A stretch of DNA of 64,000 nt from Ww85 sp963745765. Its GTDB lineage: Bacteria > Desulfobacterota > Desulfobulbia > Desulfobulbales > Desulfocapsaceae. Both the position numbers and the translations under genes were made by a program. Of the stretch, positions 18,671 to 28,399 are shown one piece after another. The notes under the pieces are model-generated. The model worked only from the letters and a program-made list of their open reading frames with translations. It ran no database searches and had not been told where the DNA came from. How positions within the stretch are numbered: position 1 is the stretch's first letter; each line of letters opens with the position of its first letter. Location: assembly GCA_963745765.1 (NCBI GenBank), contig CAVUYQ010000018.1:236583-300582 (forward strand), written 5' to 3'.

Positions 18671-19869
18671 TTAAAGAAACAGGGATGAGAGTACCGCACC
18701 GGCAAAAACCACCCACAGGATATCGACCTTCATCCGTAAAGCGAGAAAAGCTGAAATCACCAGCAGTACCTGGAGCCACACCCCAGTGTACGGTGAGGAT
18801 AAAGTGAATCGTTACCGACAAGAGAAGACCGACGAAAGAAACAAGAATCCCGTGCATTGCCCTTTGAAACAACAGGTTGTTTTGTATTCGATCGGCGTAG
18901 GGGACGGCCAGTGTCAGCATAATCAGTGACGGCGTGAAAATACTGACAGTTCCCACCAAAGCTCCCGGCACCAGGGCGATAAGATAACCAACAAAGGTTG
19001 CGGTTATAACGATCGGTCCCGGAGTGATCTGGCCGAGAGCTATGCCGTCCATAAAAGTTTTGCCGTCAAGCCATCTCTGTACGCCCACGACTTCATTAAA
19101 CATGAGTGGAATCGAACCGTATCCACCGCCAAAGGCGAGAAAATCAACCTTGGCCATCACCAGGGAAAGGTCAAAAAGATGACGATCACCGAAATATAAC
19201 AAAATCATGTAGATAAGAAGCGCCAAGGTCAAAAGCAGCGGCGTCCTCAGGTGCGATACATGTATAGTGGGCCGGGAGATGGAAGGTTTTTCCGGGGAAG
19301 CCTTCTTGATTCCTATACAGGAAAGTCCCAAGCAGTGCTGCGATCAATATTGCAACCATTGGATTTCCCCGTATAACCAGGTAGGCTGTGATGCCTAATC
19401 CCAACACAATGTCTTGCCATCTCTTGATGGTGCTTCGACCAAAATTCAAAGTTGCATTGGCTACCAATGCGATGACAATCACCTGAAGTCCCTGGAAAAT
19501 GGAAATAACCGTACTCTGATCATGGGCGTTTTGATAGACAGCTGCCAATACGACCATCAAAACAAAGGCCGGCAGACCAAATGCTGCATAGGCCGCGATT
19601 GCACCGAGCGCCCCTCCGGCGCGCAGACCGACATAGGCGGCAACCTGCATTGCAGTGGCACCGGGAATGACTTGGCAGATCGCGACGCCCTGCTTGAAAG
19701 ATTCTTCGCTCAGCCAATGGTTTTTACTGATTGCCAGTTCCCGGATATAGGACACCATCGCCGGGCCTCCGAAGGCGGTAAGACCCAGTCGGAGAAAAGC
19801 AAAAACAGTTTCCCGGACAAAGCGAAAAGTCTCTGATCTGGAAGGGTTGGGCACCGGTGACTCGTGCAT
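18671..19869 (-). pseudogene. chrA: Chromate transporter ChrA (CHR family), two frameshifts
   Basis: Inner-membrane CHR-family transporter, bidomain form with about ten helices. The N-terminal half (from 19869) shows LGLTAFGGPAMVSYIRE and ICQVIPGATAMQVAAYVG, the C-terminal half AKVDFLAFGGGYGSIPLM and GQITPGPIVITATFVGY, the paired signature motifs of the two CHR domains. The frame breaks at about 19287 (one extra A in an A5 run) and again near 18790; removal of one G there gives the regular hydrophobic tail (WLQVLLVISAFLALRMK) ending with TAA at 18671. Repaired length is about 398 aa. Substrates may be chromate or sulfate-like anions; no regulator lies beside it. Confidence 0.85.
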
Positions 19870-20276
19870 GGTAGATTCAAGATTCTTCAGAACTAGTTTT
19901 TTTTATTGATATTCTCGGCATGACGCAAGGAGTATAAACATAAATAGGTTATACTTAAATGAATTGAATCTGTGAGATGGACAATTATCCCGAGTTTAGC
20001 TTATCAAACCGAACATAACTCAATTTGGCATTCGCACAGCTGGATTTTTTTGCATAGCAAGAGAAAAATGGGGCAGATTTTTGAGTTGGATTTCATAAAA
20101 AAAATCGAGTATCACAAGGATTGAATTTAAATAGGCAATCTTGATTTAAAACAATAGAAGTCATTACAGAGAAACGCGAAGAGCAAGTGAGGTTTTATCA
20201 AAATAGTTCCAGATCCAGGTTATATTGCCTTCGATATGGCACCCGGGAATAATGACCATGCTTGAGCACCATTGGC
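19870..20276. other. Gap upstream of the zinc ribbon gene
   Basis: About 400 AT-rich bases without a supported gene. It carries the divergent upstream regions of chrA (-) and of the 20.3-22.3 kb genes (+). The only clear structure is the terminator-like hairpin at 20277, which has no gene in front of it. Confidence 0.3.
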
Positions 20277-20316
20277 AATCAGGTTTTTTTTTGCAGTTCA
20301 ACCTGATTTTTTTTAT
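20277..20316 (+). terminator. Intrinsic terminator with no gene upstream
   Basis: AATCAGGTT and its exact complement AACCTGATT enclose a 14-base T-rich loop and are followed by eight T residues. This is the form of a Rho-independent terminator on the + strand. No + strand gene precedes it for 6 kb, so it may end a small RNA or act as an attenuator for the gene at 20362. Confidence 0.55.
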
Positions 20317-20361
20317 GAACTGAAATATTTCCTTTTTATTCACCATGAGGAGTAACTGAAG

Positions 20362-20607
20362 ATGAAAAACGGTCAATGCCCAAAATGCGGTTCAAAGGAA
20401 GTCTATTCAGGGGCGGATATCCCCTTAAAAAGCGGCCCGTTTACTAGCAACAGCATCCCCATCAGCTTAACATCTATGGCGGCATTGGATAATTATGTCT
20501 GCGTTGTCTGCGGGTTGGTGGAGAGCTATATCGCGGATTCGACCAAACTCGAGGAGGTTGTCAAAAACTGGGGTAAGGTTGAACCGGATATTGAGAGTGA
20601 AAAATAG
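20362..20607 (+). CDS. Small zinc ribbon protein
   Basis: 81-aa cytoplasmic protein with two CxxC knuckles: CPKCGSKEVY near the N-terminus and CVVCGLVESYI at about residue 50, separated by a stretch of small polar residues. This is the arrangement of small zinc-ribbon proteins of unknown function. The ATG at 20362 has GAGGAG 12 bases upstream. It precedes the ABC1-kinase gene by 38 bases and may be co-transcribed with it. Confidence 0.7.
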   Translation: MKNGQCPKCGSKEVYSGADIPLKSGPFTSNSIPISLTSMAALDNYVCVVCGLVESYIADSTKLEEVVKNWGKVEPDIESEK

Positions 20608-20645
20608 CTGATAACCCCAGAAATAAGCGAAGGGAAACTGATCAT

Positions 20646-22327
20646 ATGAAAGGAAAACGTCGCTTCGGGACTATTACTCGGATTCTGGCTAAAAATGGTT
20701 TTGGCAATGTGATCGATCGCATGTTCAGGCAAGGTCGCGCAGGAAGCTATGCCGACTCTGAAAATATTCCGCTAGCCAGAGCGGCTTTTCACTCACCCGC
20801 CCGCATCCGGTTTATGCTTGAAGAGCTAGGCCCCAGTTTCATTAAGCTTGGCCAGTTGATGAGTGTACGGGCGGATGTTTTCCCTCCGGAATATACTGAG
20901 GAATTTAAAAAACTTCAGGATAGCGTCCCACCTGTGCCCTTCTACCTCGATCAGGGCAGTAATTGAAGCTGAACTTGACAGATCGATAGAGGACATCTTT
21001 TCCGAATTTTCCACTGAATCCATAGCCGCGGCATCCGTCGCCCAGGTTCATGAAGCCCGGCTAATGAACGGTGACCGGGTGGCTGTCAAGGTCATCCGAC
21101 CGGGGATAGAAAGGAAGATCCGTGAAGATATCCACCTGATGGTGTTTTTTGCGGAAAAGTTGGAAAAGATGTTTGAGTTTGCCCGGATTATAGGGGCAGT
21201 TAACCTGGTCAAGGAATTCGAGCGGACGATTTTCAGGGAACTGGACATGTTCATTGAAGGCGGAAATATCGAAAAATTCGCCGCTAACTTCGAGGGGAGC
21301 CAGGAAATCTACACTGCTCGAATTTACTGGGAACATACGGTCAAGTCCGTTCTAGTGATGGAGTATATTGACGGCATCAAAATGGATCAGGTGGAGCAGA
21401 TCCGTGCGGCGGGCATCGACCCGAAAGAGATCGCCATGATCGGCCTGCGCTCGTTTTCCCGCCAATTGATGGATTTCGGCTTTTTCCACGCCGACCCCCA
21501 CCCCGGTAACGTTATCGTCATGTACGACGGCCGCGTCAGCCTGGTTGATTTCGGGATCATCGGTTATCTTGACGAAGAGGCCATGATGCAGGTGGCTAAT
21601 ATCTTTCTCGGCTATGCCGAGCACGATTACGATATGGTTATGGACGCCTTCCAGCGATGCCGGTCTTATCGATGATGAAAATATCGATTTGAAGCAATTT
21701 CGGACCGATCTGAAAGACATGAGCGAACCTTTCTATGGTCGGTCCCTTCAGACCATTGCGGTCAAAGATGTCTATGAACAGGTGATGCGGCTGGCCTACA
21801 AATACCGTATCCGCTTTCCTCGAAACCTGCTCCTTCTACTCAAAACTTTTGTCCAGACAGAAGGTCTCGGCAAGATTCTGGGGAGCAACGCCAGTATCCT
21901 GGAGGTCACCCGGCCCTATGCGAAGAAGCTGGTCCAACGAGGATATGACTCGCAGAAACTCCTGAAAAATTTGGGCAGGGATACCCGGGCTATGGGCAAC
22001 TATCTGAAAACAATGCCCCGGCTCACCCATGCCATCTTCAAAAGAACAGCCGAAGGCGGACATCGCCTTGAACTCCGGCATAAGGGTATTGACTCAATTG
22101 TCGGTAAATTTGAAAGGGGCCTTAACCGGGCCGTCATGGGGATGATTATCTCGGCTTCAACCATTGCCGGCTCCCTGTTGCTCAATTCTCCGATCAAGGT
22201 CATGGAAGTTTCTCTAGGTGGATTTACCTTCTCCCTGACGACCGTACTCGGTGTTACCGGTTATTGCATTGCCACAATTTTGGGTCTCTGGCTGATAATC
22301 TCAATTTTAAGGTCAGGTAAAATGTAG
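20646..22327 (+). pseudogene. ABC1/AarF/UbiB family kinase-like protein, two frameshifts
   Basis: Atypical protein-kinase-like ATPase of the ABC1/UbiB family, about 560 aa when repaired. The KxGQ motif is present as GPSFIKLGQLMSVRADVFP, then SIAAASVAQVHEARL (alanine-rich loop replacing the P-loop), the lysine in VAVKVIRPGI, and the catalytic region FFHADPHPGNVIV with VDFGIIG as the metal-binding DFG. Two C-terminal membrane helices (MGMIISASTIAGSLLL and VLGVTGYCIATILGLWLII) match the family. Frame breaks at about 20942 (extra T) and 21656 (extra C) are both repaired by removing one base. In organisms making ubiquinone or menaquinone the family supports quinone synthesis; the role here is uncertain. 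Confidence 0.85.
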
Positions 22328-22477
22328 GAAGCCCAAGGTAAAGAGAGTGGCAAGGGTTTTACCAGTACTCATGCGGTCTGGTAAGCGTTTATTATGATAC
22401 CTGCTCTTCTGATAAATGGTATTCATCTATAGCCAGAGCAGTTATTGACCATAGTCGGACCTAAAGGAGATTAATGG

Positions 22478-22855
22478 ATGTTAAAAATCGACGCTTTGAA
22501 CGAGAACCGGGTGCTCTCAATTACTGCCCGCGGCAAGCTCACCAAGGATCAATATTTACAGCTATTGCCAGAGTTAGAGAAAATATTGCAAAAATCCAGC
22601 CCATTACGATTCTATATAAAACTGGAAGAGTTTACCGGCTTAGAATTGGGGGCGCTTTGGGAGGATATAAAATTTGACTACAAGCACAAAAATAACTTTG
22701 GCAAAAAAAGCAATTGTTGGAAACAAAAAATGGCAAGAATGGGCATAAAAATTTGCTGGTTATTATCCCACTCTTCGTTTATCTCGGAATGTTTTTATGT
22801 TCCGAAGAACTACTTGAACAAAAGAAATAGTGTAGAAAAAAGAATGGACATGTAG
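22478..22855 (+). pseudogene. SpoIIAA-like (STAS fold) protein with a shifted C-terminus
   Basis: Start ATG at 22478 with AAAGGAG upstream. The first 75 residues read as a SpoIIAA-like domain (LNENRVLSITARGKLTKDQY, then LRFYIKLEEFTGLELGALWE and DIKFDYKHKNNFGK). After about 22700 the frame no longer matches: dropping one A from the A7 run gives KAIVGNKKWQEWA, the expected strand, but a stop follows directly, so at least two lesions are present. Intact family members are about 120 aa. The gene sits directly before an ISL3-type element and may have been damaged by it. Confidence 0.6.
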
Positions 22856-22897
22856 TCCTTATCAATGCGACCAAGCAAAAGATAAGGAAGGTTCTAC

Positions 22898-24140
22898 ATG
22901 TCCACCAGTTTACTGTATCATGGTTTTGGTATTGTTGGGTATCGATATATCCGAACGGAATACCGGGAAGGTGACGTGCGATTTTCACAATCACCAAGGA
23001 AAAAATTCAGTCTTCGGTGCCCGGTATGCAAGAGCAAAAGATGTAATAAGGCATGGAGTCATTGCTGCGCTGGTTTCACTCTTTGCCCATCGGGAGGAAG
23101 GCCACCTATATCAAGACGGAGATACCAAGAGTGGAGTGTAAAGAATGTGCAAAGCAATCCGGCAAGCAGATATTGGTTTTGCCGATTCCGCGCTTTGACC
23201 TATACGAGAGCTCTTGGAAGATATGTCCTCGATCTGGCGAGGAATTATGACTATTTCTGATGTTTCCAGGCATCTGCGATTGAGCTGGGATGTCGTTAAA
23301 AGTATCCAGAAGAGACATCTGCAGAAGAAATATGCCAAGCCGAATCTCAAGACAATTGGAACGAGATCGCAATTGACGAGATCTATGTGGGTAAGAGTCG
23401 TTATCTGACGATTGTGCTGGATGTTTTAAGTGGAGCGGTTGTTTTCGTAGGAGACGGAAAAGGGAGTGATGCCTTGGAGCCGTTCTGGAAAAGACTTGCG
23501 GCGACTATCGAAAAGTGCAAATTGAAGCTGCCGCGATAGATATGTCACCAGCGTATATCAAGGCGATACGCGAGAATTTGAAGGATACGGTCATCGTTTT
23601 TGATCATTTCCATGTGATCAAAACTGTTCAATGAGAAGATGTCCGATTTCAGGACGGCAATTATATAACCTCACAGAAGAATATGTTACCAACAATCAGT
23701 CCTCAAAGGGACTCGCTGGCTCCTGCTGACTTCAAGAGAACGGTTGGCTACAAAGACAGAGAGAAACAGCAAGCGGTTAGAGCAGGCATTGGAAATTAAC
23801 AGGCCTTTGGCAACGGCCTACTATATGAAAGAGGATTTACGACAATTGTGGAATTGGGAAGGTGACAAAAGTGCGGCTGACATGGCATTTGACAAAGCTG
23901 GATAGAAATGGCTAGGAACTCTGGAATAGGATATGTTGAAGAAGTTTGCCAATGACATTGGCTAGAGCACTTTGAGGGTATATTAGCTTACTTTGATTTT
24001 GATTCACTTATCGACTGGTCCTCTTGAGGGGACAAATAATAAAATAAAAACGATGCAAAGAAAAGCTTATGGATTACAGAGATATGGAGTTTTTTAAGCT
24101 CAAAATAATGGCGCTCCATGAAACAAAGTACGCTTTAGGT
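22898..24140 (+). mobile_element. Degraded ISL3-family transposase
   Basis: The start (MSTSLLYHGFGIVGYRYIRT) is the usual N-terminus of ISL3 transposases, followed by a zinc-finger stretch (CPVCKSK) and, in changing frames, RKATYIKTEIPRVECKEC, RALGRYVLDLA, SRHLRLSWDVVKSIQKRHLQ, EIYVGKSRYLTIVLDVLSG and the catalytic-core segment VIVFDHFHVIK. Several frameshifts and in-frame stops break the gene, and the C-terminal end (KTMQRKAYG) also carries stops. It should be non-functional. No clean terminal inverted repeats were found; a CGGACCTAAA direct repeat stands on both sides (22456 and 24155). Normal family length is about 400 aa. Confidence 0.82.
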
Positions 24141-24189
24141 TTTTATTTGACTATCGGACCTAAACACATTCCCTACTCATAGCACCGCT

Positions 24190-24714
24190 TCATTTGAAAC
24201 GGGCAACAAAACGATCAAGAGCCTCGTGCATCTCTGCCCATGTCTTTTCCGCTGAGGTTCTCAAATCTTCCCAGGTTTCTTCCGTACGCTGGCCCAGTTC
24301 CAGCATCTTCGCATGGGCTACGGCTCGTCTGCCGGCAAGGCTCTCGATCTGTTTCTCAATGTCGGCCCGAATTTCGGATTTAGCTTTTTTGGCCTTTACT
24401 TGGAATTTATCGAATTTGGCATCCCACTTTTTAAGCTGGGTTTCGAGCTTTTTCTGGAAGGCCTTTTGGGTAATTCCATCTTCTTTGTCGGATTTTAATT
24501 GTTGTTCAAGGATAGCATCGATTTCTGCTTCGGCTTCAAGCCAGTCCTGTGCCATATGGTCTCCAACAAAACCCCGTTTTTCCGAACGCAAATAGGCTGC
24601 CTCGGCAATCATTTGATAGCGCTGGCCAGGTGTGACGGGAGTTTTTCCCTTAGTGGCAGCGGTCTTCCTCGGAACTTTTTTTGCAGCGGTGGTTTTTAGT
24701 TTTTCCTTGGACAT
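24190..24714 (-). CDS. DUF2934 domain protein with long coiled coil
   Basis: 174-aa soluble protein. A lysine-rich N-terminal tail (about residues 1-28, KTTAAKKVPRKTAATKGK) is followed by a DUF2934-like segment (RYQMIAEAAYLRSEKRGF...QDWLEAEAEID, about 32-68) and then by a charged alpha-helical region (about 70-165) predicted as coiled coil. Proteins with this short domain are common in Desulfobacterota and other environmental bacteria; function unknown. The basic tail could contact nucleic acid. ATG at 24714 has GGAGG seven or eight bases upstream. Convergent with the degraded ISL3 element. Confidence 0.75.
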   Translation of the reverse strand: MSKEKLKTTAAKKVPRKTAATKGKTPVTPGQRYQMIAEAAYLRSEKRGFVGDHMAQDWLEAEAEIDAILEQQLKSDKEDGITQKAFQKKLETQLKKWDAKFDKFQVKAKKAKSEIRADIEKQIESLAGRRAVAHAKMLELGQRTEETWEDLRTSAEKTWAEMHEALDRFVARFK

Positions 24715-25278
24715 GGTGGTTCCTCCTCTCCTTTAAATTTAGATCAGTCTTTTTGGCCTCGATTTCAAAGTCCGCTCACTCTCCCTATTGCCTATGATTC
24801 TCGCTTGCCTCTCCATCATGCAGGTCTCCCTGTCAGGAGGCGACCAACTGCTTTTTCAACCTGTCTGGATGAGAAAAACCCCGTTGGTTAATCTTACCCC
24901 TTTGCGGGGCAACTGATACCTGACGGTGCACTGAGGCCAGCAATACCAGTAGCAACAATCTCCTCATATTGATTCTGTATCAAAGAGAGGCGCATTCCTT
25001 TGCCAAAGTAGACTTGACCATAACTCCGATAATGCCCTTGGCAAGGTTAACCATTTAAGAAAAAACGCAAGTTGATATGTACCTGAACATGTTTTGCTCC
25101 ACCTAATAACAGGTTACCCAGGGTGCATCTTTCTGAGATATTCTGTGGCAAGGTTAAGTCGTCGAATAATGAGAATGCTTACTTTTTTTTCAATCTTTTG
25201 CCACAAGCATGGACTTCAATCAGCAAATGTCAGTAGTGATCCGCTAGTCCTCTATAAATGTGCAGCTTGAAGCAAAAG
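24715..25278. other. Gene-free region
   Basis: About 560 bases with no open frame I can support. It contains the upstream region of the DUF2934 gene and short GC-rich patches such as a CCCCGTTGG/GCGGGGC pair near 24880-24920. No RNA gene is recognisable. Confidence 0.3.
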
Positions 25279-25316
25279 GCTCCCCTGAAGAATTCGATTA
25301 TTCAAGGGAGCTTTAA
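25279..25316 (+). terminator. Terminator-like hairpin
   Basis: GCTCCCCTGAA pairs with TTCAAGGGAGC with a single C-A mismatch across an 11-base loop and is followed by TTTAATTT. It is positioned in a region without a recognised gene in front, so it may close a short untranslated transcript. Confidence 0.4.
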
Positions 25317-25483
25317 TTTCTGCACAGAGTGGTCATAATGGGTATGCCGGTAATTCAACCGGTCTTCTGCTCTTGTGCTCGGCAACGAAACTGGTTAACC
25401 TCTAGCCAGATATTTCAAGGCCGGATTGTTGCCTACGGTCATCAGCGACAGATATGAAAATCAAATAAACGGGCAGAGGAACG

Positions 25484-25678
25484 ATGATGGGACAGGACAA
25501 ACTGGTGGAATTGACGGAAGAGTATTACAGCGCTCCCGATACGTTACCGGAAACGGTTGAAGAAGTAATTGAAGACGAGTTTCTTGAATTGCGGATCCTG
25601 TTTAAATCGCGGGGGGTAACGCTTGCCGGAACAGGTTGTGTGAAAGTAAGTAGTGACGGGGATTCCTCCGATACCTGA
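25484..25678 (+). CDS. Hypothetical acidic small protein
   Basis: 64 aa, strongly acidic (many Asp and Glu, for example TLPETVEEVIEDEFLELR). The start is ATG 25484 (or 25487) with GAGGAACG six to eight bases upstream. No domain is recognisable. Its ribosome binding site and the steady codon pattern make a real gene plausible; the composition would suit a partner of a basic protein, but nothing in the surroundings supports a specific role. Confidence 0.45.
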   Translation: MMGQDKLVELTEEYYSAPDTLPETVEEVIEDEFLELRILFKSRGVTLAGTGCVKVSSDGDSSDT

Positions 25679-25745
25679 TCGGAGAGATAATTTGTCGAAG
25701 CAGGTGCACTAAGAACCTGTCAGTGTACCTTTTCACCCGGAAATG

Positions 25746-25895
25746 CCCACCCCCGGATAATGAAAGGGGTGGGGACGTGGAGTGGATACAGATACAGGTG
25801 GTGTTTGTTGGACCAGCGATTCCGGATCCAATAAAAGGGTGCTTCAGACGGCGTACAGACACTGACAGCTGATGAAATTGACACTCCACGTCCCC
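25746..25895. repeat. Nested inverted repeats
   Basis: Two perfect dyads are nested here. An 8-bp stem CCCACCCC/GGGGTGGG (25746-25753 and 25766-25773) touches the left arm of a 14-bp stem, GGGGACGTGGAGTG at 25771-25784 and its exact complement at 25882-25895, 97 bases apart. No open frame fits inside. It may be a folded RNA, a small mobile element remnant or a recombination site. Confidence 0.5.
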
Positions 25896-26008
25896 GGGGG
25901 GCTTGTCGCACCTGAAGTCCCGGATGGGAACATTCAGGGGCAGGTATCGGAACCAGTTATCTGTTTTTTTAAAGGTTCAGATAATGACTCTGATTATTCA
26001 ATGTATTC

Positions 26009-26215
26009 TCAGGCAACGACCAGGAAACGCCGGCAGTCGCCTAACGGTTCAAACGTATTGTTTACCAGGACATACATCCTGTCTTGCTGATCGAGATAAC
26101 CGTTTGTCAGTCGGTGTCCCATCAAGGGGTCTTCCCGGCAGACGATGAAACCGCGGCCAATCTGGCGAAAGTGCAGTTTATTTAGCGACTCTTTGTCGGC
26201 TGTTTCGTCCTGCAT
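26009..26215 (-). CDS. Hypothetical small protein
   Basis: 68 aa from ATG 26215, with CAGGGAG ten bases upstream. The sequence is mixed alpha/beta in composition (LHFRQIGRGFIVCRED...RMYVLVNNTFEPLGD) with no membrane segment and no recognised domain. It is isolated between the nested inverted repeats and the sigma-54 activator gene. Supported only by the start signal and an amino acid composition like that of a globular protein. Confidence 0.4.
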   Translation of the reverse strand: MQDETADKESLNKLHFRQIGRGFIVCREDPLMGHRLTNGYLDQQDRMYVLVNNTFEPLGDCRRFLVVA

Positions 26216-26685
26216 TAATCAATACTCCCTGTTTCTCGTCATCCGATAACCGATGCATCATGTTGAATGCACCTTTCATGCCAGTCAGATTTGTTCAACC
26301 TTCTTAAATGACATATTTCCGGTTTTTATTCTCCATCTGTCTGATAAAGCGGTTGTTCTTCCTTTGTCGTTGCAAAAGTTTGATCGTTTAACCTGAACGA
26401 TCATTGACACAATAAGGCATAAAAAGGGCCAAAGAAGTACCGGAATCGTAAACCGTGTTGTCGGATATGCAGTGCGAAGGTTATGCTCTTGGTTGTGCCT
26501 ATGGGGTGTCAGGAATATTTAATTTTTCCTATATTGCTTTATCAATGACTATATTTAAATATTGCGACGATGCTTTGACATGTTTATTTCGTTTTTGTAT
26601 AATGTGTAAACAATATGTTCGAATTTCAATAGAATTGAAAAAACAACGCAATAACGAATATATTAAGTCGAGTGATGTGTGAACT
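26216..26685. other. Upstream region of the sigma-54 activator
   Basis: About 470 bases, becoming AT-rich towards the activator gene. A 75-codon open frame at 26455-26682 has no ribosome binding site or homology and is not accepted. No -24/-12 (GG/GC) element was recognised. Confidence 0.3.
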
Positions 26686-28251
26686 ATGTTTCCGAATAAT
26701 TATGAACCGCTGACTTCTCCGCGCTTCTCGCAAAAACACCTGGCACTGCTACGTCAGCGACTTGCAAAGGTGAACGGATCATGGGCTGCAGAAGACTACA
26801 GGGCCTTCATCGAGTTCTATTCCCGGATCCTGCCGGAATTAATGCGTGCAGAACGGTGTACCATTTTTATGATGGAACAGGGCAGCAAAAAAATCTGGTC
26901 GATTTTCGGTACCGGACTTGAAGAGCAAAGCATCGAGCCGCCGCTTGAAGGCAGCATCGTCGGCCAGGTAATCCGCTCGGGAGAAAGCAGAATAGAAAAC
27001 AAACTTGGCGAGTATCATGGTTTCCACTCAGAGGTTGATGAACTGACCGGTTTCGTCAGCCGTAACCTTGTCTGTTCACCGATCAGAAGCAGCGGTAGTG
27101 ACACCGTCTCCGGCGCTATTCAACTTTTGAATAAACTCGATAATGGTGTTTTTACCGCAGATGACTTGAGAAGACTGGACGAGATAACTCATTTTCTCTC
27201 GCTTACTATTGATTCCGCCATTCTCAACCAGGAGATTCTGACAATCGCCTCATTTATCGGCAAAGAGGTCAAACGGCTTGAGCAGTATACCGCCGGAGGA
27301 ACCCGGATTATTGCTGAAAGCCCTGCCATGCGTGAAATACTTCAACTCGTCCGTATTGTCAGCAGCACTCCGGTCAATGTCCTCATCCAGGGAGAAAACG
27401 GCACCGGCAAGGAACTGGTTGCCCGATTGATCCATGAATCCGGAGATCGAGCTGATAAATCATTTGTTCCGGTGAACTGCGCCTGTATTCCTGAAAATCT
27501 TGTCGAAAATGAATTTTTCGGTCACGAAAAAGGAGCTTTTACCGGTGCCGACCAGTCCCGGCGCGGTCTCTTCGAGGAAGCCAGCAGCGGCACATTGTTT
27601 CTCGATGAAATTGGTGAAATGCCGCTCGTTATTCAACCAAAAATTCTCAGGGCCATCCAGGAAGGTGAGGGGAGTCGTCTTGGCAGCAGCAAACTCATGA
27701 AATATGACCTGCGCCTGATCAGTGCTTCGAATCGTGACCTGGCCACGGAAATAAAAGGTGGCCGATTCCGCGAAGACCTGTTTTTTCGACTTTTTTCTGT
27801 AGAAATACTTCTGCCGCCGCTACGAGAACGGAAAGAGGATATCGTACCGTTGGCCCATCACTTTCTCACGCTTACCAATGAACGATTTAGCAAGCAGATA
27901 ACGGGGTTTTCTTCGGAGGTCATTGACCTCTTCGAGCGATTTCGCTGGCCGGGAAATGTGAGGCAGCTTCTGAAGGAGGTGGAGCGGGTCGTGGCCCTGA
28001 CCGATAATGGCCAGGTGGTGACTCCTGATCGCTGTTCCCGCGAACTGGTTTCCTTTTTCAATAAAAATACCGGGAATCGACGCGCAACCGATGGTGCCGG
28101 ACTTGCCATACCTGATCGCACCCGGAGTCTTGAGATTGAACTTATCCAAAAAGCACTCCTGCAGGCAAAAAACAATAAAACAAAGGCTGCCGCCCTGCTG
28201 GATATAACAAGACAAGGCTTGCTGAAAAAAATGAAACGTCTCAACCTCTAG
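26686..28251 (+). CDS. Sigma-54-dependent activator with GAF sensor domain
   Basis: 521-aa enhancer-binding protein. N-terminal GAF domain (about 40-190), central AAA+ domain (about 210-435) with Walker A GENGTGKE, the sigma-54 contact loop GAFTGADQSRRG, Walker B GTLFLDEIGEMP and RWPGNVRQL, then a C-terminal Fis-type helix-turn-helix (NKTKAAALLDITRQGLLKKMKRL). The GAF domain would sense a small ligand; which one is not visible. No gene with a -24/-12 promoter was identified nearby, so the target may be elsewhere. The rhodanese gene starts 149 bases downstream. Confidence 0.92.
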   Translation: MFPNNYEPLTSPRFSQKHLALLRQRLAKVNGSWAAEDYRAFIEFYSRILPELMRAERCTIFMMEQGSKKIWSIFGTGLEEQSIEPPLEGSIVGQVIRSGESRIENKLGEYHGFHSEVDELTGFVSRNLVCSPIRSSGSDTVSGAIQLLNKLDNGVFTADDLRRLDEITHFLSLTIDSAILNQEILTIASFIGKEVKRLEQYTAGGTRIIAESPAMREILQLVRIVSSTPVNVLIQGENGTGKELVARLIHESGDRADKSFVPVNCACIPENLVENEFFGHEKGAFTGADQSRRGLFEEASSGTLFLDEIGEMPLVIQPKILRAIQEGEGSRLGSSKLMKYDLRLISASNRDLATEIKGGRFREDLFFRLFSVEILLPPLRERKEDIVPLAHHFLTLTNERFSKQITGFSSEVIDLFERFRWPGNVRQLLKEVERVVALTDNGQVVTPDRCSRELVSFFNKNTGNRRATDGAGLAIPDRTRSLEIELIQKALLQAKNNKTKAAALLDITRQGLLKKMKRLNL

Positions 28252-28399
28252 GCGCCTGTTCCACCAACCGTTGCTGCGTTGTAATCTCATGGGGACTGGT
28301 TATATTTTTTTTCTCCTGCTTTTTTTGGGAACGGCAGTATCTGAGTAGTAAAAACGCCAGTCATGAGCACAGAATCCGCCACGATGGAGGTATCTAATA

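Noticed and set aside
26455..26682. 75-codon frame before the sigma-54 activator
   Set aside because: No ribosome binding site, very Cys/Phe/Tyr-rich composition typical of translated AT-rich spacer.
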